Made by a program: the position numbers and the translations under genes. Shown one piece after another: positions 56,610 through 62,467 of a stretch of 64,000 nucleotides of DNA. The notes beneath the pieces were generated by a model. That model worked only from the letters and a program-made list of their open reading frames with translations, was not told the DNA's origin and made no database searches. The DNA comes from Bacillota bacterium. GTDB taxonomy: Bacteria; Bacillota; SHA-98; UBA4971. Each line of letters opens with the position of its first letter. The stretch's first letter is position 1. The stretch spans positions 1-64,000 of the forward strand of contig JANLFY010000004.1 of NCBI GenBank assembly GCA_024653485.1, read 5' to 3'.

Positions 56610-57314
56610 GTGTATTCAGCGGGAGCGAAAGGAGAAGACACGGTCGAGCGGGTCATAAAGGCCCAAGAAGAGGAAAGGCGGCGCGTGGCGAGAGACATCC
56701 ACGACGGCCCTGCTCAGATGATGGCGAATTCCATCCTGCAGCTAGAGATAGTGGAAAGGCTCATCTCTGAAGATCCTTCGCGCGCCCTGGAGGAGATCCG
56801 AGACCTCCGAAAGACCATTTCCGAGTGCCTGAGGGAGATCCGGCGTATCATTTTCGACCTGCGCCCCATGATGCTCGATGACCTCGGTCTCGCGCCTGCC
56901 CTGCGTCGTTACATCAGCGATTTCAGTCAGAGGCACGGACTGTGTGTGGAGATGAACGTTCTGGGGAAGGAAACGAGGATCGATCCCATAATCGAGCTCG
57001 TGTTGTTCAGAATCGTGCAAGAGGCGCTCCACAACGCGCGCAAGCACGCACGCGCCTCGAAGGTCGTGGTCACACTCGGGTACGGCGTGAGCGCCGTCGG
57101 CGCGAGCATAGAGGATGATGGAAAGGGCTTCGACCTCGCGGTGGTGACACGCGGTGTCGCGAAGTCCGAGGAATTCGGCCTGGCGGGAATGAAAGAGCGA
57201 GCTAAGCTCTTAGGCGGTTCTCTGGATATTGACACTGCTCCCGGGCGTGGCACCAGAGTGACTGTGAGGATCCCCATCGAAGACCCGGTGGAGGGCGGAC
57301 CGGCGGGGAGGTGA
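56610..57314 (+). CDS. Soluble DegS/NarL-class histidine kinase
   Basis: 234 residues, no membrane helix. HisKA_3 dimerisation domain with ARDIHDGPAQ (His31), then ATPase domain with N-box FRIVQEALHNARKHA, G1 DDGKGFD and G2 GLAGMKERAKLLGG. The large N-terminal sensing/coiled-coil part of DegS is missing: only about 25 residues precede the His box. GTG 56610 has AGAGGTGA upstream; TTG 56592 is an alternative. It ends 1 nt before the regulator gene, so the two are cotranscribed. The signal is unknown; it may be cytosolic or supplied by a partner. Confidence 0.9.
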   Translation: MYSAGAKGEDTVERVIKAQEEERRRVARDIHDGPAQMMANSILQLEIVERLISEDPSRALEEIRDLRKTISECLREIRRIIFDLRPMMLDDLGLAPALRRYISDFSQRHGLCVEMNVLGKETRIDPIIELVLFRIVQEALHNARKHARASKVVVTLGYGVSAVGASIEDDGKGFDLAVVTRGVAKSEEFGLAGMKERAKLLGGSLDIDTAPGRGTRVTVRIPIEDPVEGGPAGR

Positions 57315-57315
57315 C

Positions 57316-58224
57316 GTGCAGGACGTGGCTGCGCGGGGGGAAAGCGCTCGAGGATCGCGCGTCGTCAAAGTAGTGATCGCTGATTCCAGTGCTCTCTTCC
57401 GCTCGGGGATGCGCCGTGCCATCGAGGCCGAGCCTGACCTAAGAGTGGTCGGGGAGGTCGATCGCGTCGAGCGGGTGGCCGGGCTGGCCGCTTCTTGCCG
57501 TCCTGACGTGATCGTCCTGGGAGGCCTGACACAGTCCGGCCTTGTCATGTGGCGCTCCTTGCCCGGCGCGTGGACCAGCGGTAAGGAACATAACCTGGCT
57601 GAAGGCAAGGCAGGGACAGAGGCGCGGGCAGCGGAGAATACACCAGACAGCACACGCCGTGGGTGTGCGCTGGTGGGGGTGGTGGACATGAGGGACGGTG
57701 GGCGTGACGTTCTGGACGCGGTGATGGACGTGTTCGCTGCCGGGGCGCTTGGCTGCCTCGATCGCTCAGCCGATCCGGAGGACCTGGTTTGCGCCATTCG
57801 GGCGGCTTTCCGCGGACGACAGTTCGCTTCACCGCTGGTGTTGAGAGTATTGCTGGAAGGGCTTGCCAGATTGAGAGAGGTGGCGTCAGGCTTTGAAGAG
57901 GCGGTCGCGCATGCCGTGGCGAGCCCGGCGAAGCCAGGTTCATCAGACTACACGGCGGCGGAAAGCTGCGGCACCCCGCTCACCCCGAGGGAGCGCGAGG
58001 TGCTCTCTCTTGTGGCCCGCGGCAAGAGCAACCGCGCCATAGCCAGTATGCTCTCCATAAGCGAGAAGACGGTGAAGAACCACGTCAGTCACCTTCTCCA
58101 CAAGCTCGGAGCCGACAGACGCACGCAGGCCGCCATCTGGGCGATCAGCCAGGGGCTTTCCGGACCCCCGGGGTCCCAAGACGGAAGGCCCACGACCAAA
58201 GGCCCACTCCAAAATGAGTCGTGA
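57316..58224 (+). CDS. LuxR-type response regulator with degenerate receiver domain
   Basis: 302 residues. The receiver fold is recognisable (VVKVVIADSSALFRSGMRRAIEAEPDL, GALGCLDRSADPEDLVCAIRAAFRG), but the phospho-acceptor Asp is replaced by Gly69 (PDVIVLGGLTQSG), the acidic pair is reduced to one Asp (ADSS) and the conserved Lys is Arg150. A Glu/Ala/Gly-rich insertion lies at about 84-117. The C-terminal LuxR/GerE helix-turn-helix is intact (LTPREREVLSLVARGKSNRAIASMLSISEKTVKNH). GTG start with GGAGGTGA just upstream. Probably regulates the Tad operon that follows, without classical phosphorylation (inference). Confidence 0.9.
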   Translation: MQDVAARGESARGSRVVKVVIADSSALFRSGMRRAIEAEPDLRVVGEVDRVERVAGLAASCRPDVIVLGGLTQSGLVMWRSLPGAWTSGKEHNLAEGKAGTEARAAENTPDSTRRGCALVGVVDMRDGGRDVLDAVMDVFAAGALGCLDRSADPEDLVCAIRAAFRGRQFASPLVLRVLLEGLARLREVASGFEEAVAHAVASPAKPGSSDYTAAESCGTPLTPREREVLSLVARGKSNRAIASMLSISEKTVKNHVSHLLHKLGADRRTQAAIWAISQGLSGPPGSQDGRPTTKGPLQNES

Positions 58225-58302
58225 GACTGATAGGCAGGGCCTGCCATCGGTGGTAATTTTCTAGACAGGAATCGAGTGTTTCTTACAACCGAAAACGTTC
58301 TC

Positions 58303-58393
58303 CCGACAAAGGCAAACCCGTCGAAAGGCGGGGACGCAAAGCCACGGGTCTAAAGCCAGGAGGGGTTCTGGCCATGATAGCCGGGTTGCCGAA
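58303..58393 (+). promoter_or_regulatory. c-di-GMP-I riboswitch (GEMM)
   Basis: Conserved blocks: GGCAAACC (58311-58318), a GAAA tetraloop, GGGACGCAAAGCC (58330-58342), CGGGTCTAAA tetraloop-receptor segment, a variable arm, and AGCCGGGTTGCC ending at 58390. P1 forms from GGCAA (58311-58315) and TTGCC (58386-58390). It stands about 230 nt before the first Flp pilin gene and is oriented with it. Confidence 0.95.
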
Positions 58394-58407
58394 GAGAAGG
58401 GACTTTT

Positions 58408-58453
58408 GAAGCCTGCTCGTTTGGCAACGCCGACGGGCGGGCTTCGTCTTTCT
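58408..58453 (+). terminator. Expression-platform terminator of the c-di-GMP riboswitch
   Basis: GAAGCCTGCTCGT (58408-58420) pairs with ACGGGCGGGCTTC (58433-58445) using two G-T pairs, 12-nt loop, then GTCTTTCT. The loop segment TTGGCAAC (58421-58428) is complementary to GTTGCCGA (58385-58392), which includes the 3' strand of P1, so a competing antiterminator is possible. Confidence 0.82.
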
Positions 58454-58620
58454 GAAGAGTCTCTTCGGTAGGCCGCGAAAGGGCCTATGGGTCAGCCGGG
58501 TTGCACGAGACGATCGGTTCTTGCCTGACCTGACCAGACCGAGTGTTCGGGACGGTTGTCCACGGGCCTGCTTTCGAGCGGTCGTCGGGCACACGTGCAC
58601 GAAAGGAGGTGGAAGTCACG

Positions 58621-58800
58621 GTGGCGCTGCTGAAGAGGCTCTTCAAGGAAGAAGACGGGCAAGGCATGGTCGAGTACGGGCTCATCATCGCTCTTGTCGC
58701 TGTGGTTCTGATCGGTGCGCTCGTTGCTCTGAGGGGTGGTCTCCAGGGTATATTCACACGCGCGCAAACGGCTCTTGACAACCCAGAGGCTGCCCAATAG
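58621..58800 (+). CDS. Flp-type pilin, first copy
   Basis: 59 residues. Short charged leader ending EDG, predicted prepilin peptidase cut after Gly13, then QGMVEYGLIIALVAVVLIGALV with Glu at +5 and Tyr next to it, the Flp signature. Mature pilin about 46 residues. The start is GTG 58621 with AGGAGGT (58604-58610) 10 nt upstream. Too short for standard prediction in the longer frame from 58543, which overlaps the leader RNA. Structural subunit of a Tad pilus; expression governed by the c-di-GMP riboswitch. Confidence 0.9.
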   Translation: MALLKRLFKEEDGQGMVEYGLIIALVAVVLIGALVALRGGLQGIFTRAQTALDNPEAAQ

Positions 58801-58822
58801 CACTGGTGTGGTTTCTTGGTCA

Positions 58823-58845
58823 CCCTGCCGACCCCTCCGGCAGGG
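58823..58845 (+). other. Intercistronic hairpin between the two pilin genes
   Basis: Perfect 8-bp stem CCCTGCCG (58823-58830) with CGGCAGGG (58838-58845), 7-nt loop, no T tract. Could raise the amount of the first pilin mRNA over the rest of the operon. Confidence 0.6.
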
Positions 58846-58939
58846 CGGCACTCCGCATGTCCCGGAGGTTGCAGTGGTTCGGGCGCGCGACTGCCCCCTC
58901 GGTTAACCTCGAAATGGCGCTGTGAAGGAGGCGTCGCCG

Positions 58940-59104
58940 ATGGTGGAACTTCTAGCCGGGTTGATGAGTGATGAGAGCGGCCAGGGCATGGCGGAGTATG
59001 CGCTGATTATTACCCTGGTAGCGGTGGTCCTGGCTGGGCTTGTCGGAGTCATAGGTGTGAGGGCGGGAGATTTGTTGGGGCGGGCGATCGACGCCATGGA
59101 ATAG
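58940..59104 (+). CDS. Flp-type pilin, second copy
   Basis: 54 residues. Leader ending ESG, predicted cut after Gly14, then QGMAEYALIITLVAVVLAGLVGVIGV. Same plan as the first pilin but different in the leader and tail. ATG 58940 has AAGGAGG (58925-58931) 8 nt upstream; GTG 58922 overlaps that site and is rejected. It may be a minor pilin or an alternative subunit. Confidence 0.88.
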   Translation: MVELLAGLMSDESGQGMAEYALIITLVAVVLAGLVGVIGVRAGDLLGRAIDAME

Positions 59105-59137
59105 GCGATAGCAGCGGTCCTGGCGCAGGTGGTAGTA

Positions 59138-59698
59138 ATGGCACGGAGCTTGGTGGCACTGTTGGTCGTGGCGGCGGGGACATGGTGTGACTGCAGGGAT
59201 AGGCGCATCCCGAATCGGCTGGTGACGGCGGGCATCGCGGCCGGCCTCGCGCTTGGACTCTTCACAGGGGGAGTCCACGGGCTGGTCGAGAGCGCTCTCG
59301 GACTCCTAACCGGGGCTGCCATTCTCTTCGTGCCCTTCGCCCTCGGATGGGTCGGCGCGGGCGACGTGAAGCTGCTGGCTGCCATCGGGGCGATTCTCGG
59401 CCCGAGGGGGGTCGCGTATTCGATCCTCTACGGTGCTGTCGCCGGCGGGGTCATGTCCGCCATCGTTCTCGTCAGGCGCCGCAGGTTGGGTATGACCTTG
59501 AACGCTATCGCCGTGGGCTTGGTGGGCTTCATCGTATACGTCATTCCCGGACTCATCGGCCGCACCAGGGGAGTCGTGCGCCCTTTCGAAGGCGCGGCGC
59601 ACGTGCCTCACTCGGGAGCCGCCATCCCTTACTCGGCCGCCATCGGGATCGGTTTGGTCATAGCTATCGCTACGGGGTTCTCGTTGGTGTTTACGTGA
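59138..59698 (+). CDS. Prepilin peptidase, TadV/CpaA type (A24)
   Basis: 186 residues, about six helices. Aspartyl protease residues: Asp18 in CDCRDRRIPN and the second Asp in WVGAGDVKLL. It lacks the N-methyltransferase domain of PilD, as TadV/CpaA do. It removes the leader from the two Flp pilins and probably from the TadE-like proteins. ATG 59138; GTG 59129 is possible. It lies 33 nt after the second pilin. Confidence 0.92.
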   Translation: MARSLVALLVVAAGTWCDCRDRRIPNRLVTAGIAAGLALGLFTGGVHGLVESALGLLTGAAILFVPFALGWVGAGDVKLLAAIGAILGPRGVAYSILYGAVAGGVMSAIVLVRRRRLGMTLNAIAVGLVGFIVYVIPGLIGRTRGVVRPFEGAAHVPHSGAAIPYSAAIGIGLVIAIATGFSLVFT

Positions 59699-59793
59699 GT
59701 CGGGAGGAGACGGGGACGAGCGCCAACAGGGTGACTAGCACACTTCTCTCCGTGGGACGTGCGCACTGTAGGACGCGCACATCACCTCACGCG

Positions 59794-59847
59794 GAATTGG
59801 TAGATGATCGGACAGTCCAGGAACTGGTGGATGATCGGACAGTCCAG
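59794..59847 (+). repeat. 27-bp tandem direct repeat
   Basis: Two head-to-tail copies, 59794-59820 and 59821-59847, 25 of 27 positions identical. Each contains the perfect inverted repeat GGACAGTCC. It lies in the 241-nt gap between the prepilin peptidase and TadE genes. It may be a paired operator; no known protein is implied. Confidence 0.85.
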
Positions 59848-59939
59848 CGTGCACCGGGCCGTACGCAGGCTGCAGCAGACCAGAGAGCGAGAGAGATGCG
59901 CCCTGCAGGATGGGCGAGCGAGGAGGAGGGAGGCGGAGC

Positions 59940-60347
59940 ATGCTCTGCAATGAAGGCTTTTCTCTTCCGCGAGGCGACCGCGGCCAGGCACTGGTGGAGA
60001 TGGCGATCGTACTTTCGGTTCTCCTCCTCCTGCTCACCGGGATAATCGAGTTCGGGAGGATCCTCAGCGCCCAGCTCGTCGTGGCTCATGCTTCGCGCGA
60101 GGGGGCGAGGATCGGGATCCTAGGCAAGAGCGATGCGGAGATAGTCAACAGGGTCCTCCAGGCGGCTGGCTCTCTGGATGAGAGCAGGATTGGGGTGGAC
60201 GTCACGCCCACCCCATCCGAGCGGGTGCGCGGCGCGGAATTGAGGGTGGAGGTCAGCTACCTGGTTGATATCGTGGTTCCGCTGTTGAGCGAAATGCTGA
60301 CCAATCCCTACCCGGTGCGTGGTGTCACAGTCATGCGTGTGGAGTAG
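59940..60347 (+). CDS. TadE-like pilus assembly protein
   Basis: 135 residues. N-terminal GDRGQALVEMAIVLSVLLLLLTGIIEFGRILSAQ is the TadE signature: a Flp-like processing motif (Gly, then Glu at +5), one membrane helix and an FGR segment. The periplasmic remainder is a small beta domain. ATG 59940 lies after a run of GGAGG-like sites (GGGAGGCGGAGC). A minor pilin-like component of the Tad system. Confidence 0.88.
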   Translation: MLCNEGFSLPRGDRGQALVEMAIVLSVLLLLLTGIIEFGRILSAQLVVAHASREGARIGILGKSDAEIVNRVLQAAGSLDESRIGVDVTPTPSERVRGAELRVEVSYLVDIVVPLLSEMLTNPYPVRGVTVMRVE

Positions 60348-60400
60348 CGTCCACTCCGAGTCGGGCGAACGGACGAACTGACGAGGAGGTGGCCGGGCCG

Positions 60401-61351
60401 ATGGAGCCGATGGACACGGCCGCGTGCGAAGGGGAGAACCCGTTGGATGAGAGAGGAAGCGTCATAGTGTTCGTGGCTCTCGCGCTGACTGTCTTGCTCG
60501 GTTTGGCTGCGCTCGTGGTCGACCTGGGCGTCCTCTATTTCAACAGGGTGGCGCTTTCCAATGCGGCAGACGCCGCAGCCCTCGCCGGCGTGCAGGAGCT
60601 GCCCGAGAACCCCGGTCGTGCGGAGGCAGCGGCGGTGTCGTACGCGGTGAAGAACGGAGTGGAGGAAAGCAGGGTGACCACGGTCCTGACGGACAGCAGG
60701 AGCATCAAGGTCACCGTGTCCCGCACCGTTCCGCTAGGCTTCGCCAGGATCTTCGGCATGGCATCCAGTGACGTCCGCGCGAGCGCCAAGGCCACGATAG
60801 GCGCGGCCAGTGCAGTGCGCGGAGCGGCCCCGTTCGTCGTTCCCGACCAGGAGTTCTTGTACGGCGAGCAGTACGTCTTGAAGTACGGTGGCGGCGACGG
60901 AGAACACGGGAACTTCGCCGCCCTCGCCCTGGGCGGATGGGGCGCAGCCACCTACGAGAACAACATCAAGTATGGCTACCAGGGCTGGTTGCGCGTTGAC
61001 GAATGGGAGGAGGTGTGGCTGGACACGGAGCCTGGCAATATGTCCGGCCCGACGGTGCGCGGGGTCACGTATAGGATATCCCAGTGCGACCACTTTCCGC
61101 CTTGCACGTTCGATCATTGCGCGAGAGCCTGCCCGAGAGTCGTGGTGGTGCCGGTGGCTGATTTCGACCCGGAAGAGCTTCACGGGCGAAGCCAAGTACG
61201 CTTGGTGGGGTTCGCCGCGTTCTTCCTCGAGGGTGTGTGGGGTCACGGGAACGAATGCGAAGTCACGGGCAGGTTCCTCAGATGGGTGGCGGATGGAGAG
61301 CCTGGCGGCGCGGGGTACTATGGCCTGGTCGCCAGCAGGCTGGAGGAATAG
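60401..61351 (+). CDS. TadG-like pilus assembly protein
   Basis: 316 residues. DERGSVIVFVALALTVLLGLAALVVDLGVLYFNRVALSNAADAAALAG is the N-terminal TadG/TadE-like anchor (Tad-N domain) followed by an extracytoplasmic domain. It contains a Cys-rich segment (CDHFPPCTFDHCARAC) which may be disulphide-bonded. ATG 60401 has GGAGGT (60385-60390) 10 nt upstream; GTG 60389 overlaps it. About a third shorter than many TadG proteins and with no recognisable vWA domain. Confidence 0.82.
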   Translation: MEPMDTAACEGENPLDERGSVIVFVALALTVLLGLAALVVDLGVLYFNRVALSNAADAAALAGVQELPENPGRAEAAAVSYAVKNGVEESRVTTVLTDSRSIKVTVSRTVPLGFARIFGMASSDVRASAKATIGAASAVRGAAPFVVPDQEFLYGEQYVLKYGGGDGEHGNFAALALGGWGAATYENNIKYGYQGWLRVDEWEEVWLDTEPGNMSGPTVRGVTYRISQCDHFPPCTFDHCARACPRVVVVPVADFDPEELHGRSQVRLVGFAAFFLEGVWGHGNECEVTGRFLRWVADGEPGGAGYYGLVASRLEE

Positions 61352-61495
61352 GCAAGCGTGTTCTGCGTCCTGTCTATGCGTCCTGTCTTTCGGATCCCAG
61401 AGTGGTACGCCATGCGCGTGCGATGGTCAACCTTGCCAGCCTCACGGATGGGCGCTAGCAGGTTTGCGCGGGCGAGGAAAAGGGGAGGTGGCTAA

Positions 61496-62467
61496 ATGAA
61501 GGGCGGTAGGCTCACGATAGTGCTCGCCCTGATTCCCGGGCTCTTAGCTGCCGTTATGACCTACGTGTATATCAGCAACGCGGCGAAGCCCAAACCCGTC
61601 AGCGTGAAGAACGTGCCGGTGATTGCCGCCAAGGTGACGATAGCGCCCCGCACCAAGATCACGCCTGACATGATCTACGTGAAAGAAGTGCCAGAGACCG
61701 CCGTACACGCGAGGACGGCGCGCGACGCGGAGCACGTAATCGGGTTGTTCACCAAGCACGAGATACTCGAGGGCGAGCCTATAGTCATGGACAGGCTGTT
61801 CGGTGAGGATGAACCGGTGGGCCTCGTGTCTTCAGTCCCTCCCGACAAGCGGGCCGTGACCATCGCGGTCAATGAGGTGGTTGGGGTGGCGGGATTCGTG
61901 AAGCCGGGCGACCGCGTTGATGTCGTCGTGACCATGAGCGGTGACGCAGCGACAGGAAACGTGGCCTTCACCGCTCTCGAGGACGTAGAGGTCCTTGCGG
62001 TGGCGCAGGATACCGAGGACAAGAACCAGGGCAAAGCGAAGGTTTCCACAAGCGTCACTCTGGCCGTTACTCCGTCCGAAGCGGAGAAGCTGGCTCTCGC
62101 CGAAGAGATGGGGAGAATACGTCTTGCGCTGCGCCCCATCGTCGCCTCCGTTGCGAAGAGTTCGGGCGTTGTCGCCCGCGATCTTTTGAGAGGGGTTAAA
62201 GGTTGGTCGCCTCCCAGACCGGCAGATGAGGGCACCCCGCGGTCCGGTGCACCTGTGGTCTCCCCTGGGACGCAGTCCCAGGGACCCGCCGTGACCATAA
62301 CGCGCCAGGCTCCCCCAACCCCTGTGGCGCACGGGCCGTCATCGCTTCCTCCTCAATCCGCCGGCACGGTCATTCCCATTCCCGAGCCCCAGGTGGTGGA
62401 GGTCATCAAGGGATCACAAAGGACCTTTGTCTCCTTGGGTGATAGCGGGGAGGCGACCAAACAATGA
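61496..62467 (+). CDS. cpaB: Flp pilus assembly protein CpaB/RcpC
   Basis: 323 residues. One N-terminal membrane helix (IVLALIPGLLAAVMTYVYI), then a SAF domain (VPVIAAKVTIAPRTKITPDMIYVKEVP) and a RcpC/CpaB core (DKRAVTIAVNEVVGVAGFVKPGDRVDVVVTM), and a Pro/Ser/Gln-rich tail. In Tad systems it sits in the periplasm and works with the secretin, probably contacting peptidoglycan. ATG 61496 with GGGGAGG upstream. Its stop overlaps the secretin gene start (ATGA), so translation is coupled. Confidence 0.93.
   Translation: MKGGRLTIVLALIPGLLAAVMTYVYISNAAKPKPVSVKNVPVIAAKVTIAPRTKITPDMIYVKEVPETAVHARTARDAEHVIGLFTKHEILEGEPIVMDRLFGEDEPVGLVSSVPPDKRAVTIAVNEVVGVAGFVKPGDRVDVVVTMSGDAATGNVAFTALEDVEVLAVAQDTEDKNQGKAKVSTSVTLAVTPSEAEKLALAEEMGRIRLALRPIVASVAKSSGVVARDLLRGVKGWSPPRPADEGTPRSGAPVVSPGTQSQGPAVTITRQAPPTPVAHGPSSLPPQSAGTVIPIPEPQVVEVIKGSQRTFVSLGDSGEATKQ

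Noticed and set aside
59347-60045. 232-residue plus-strand frame overlapping prepilin peptidase and TadE
   Set aside because: Arg-rich, overlaps two recognised genes, and only translates the tandem repeat by chance (repeated LVDDRTVQ).
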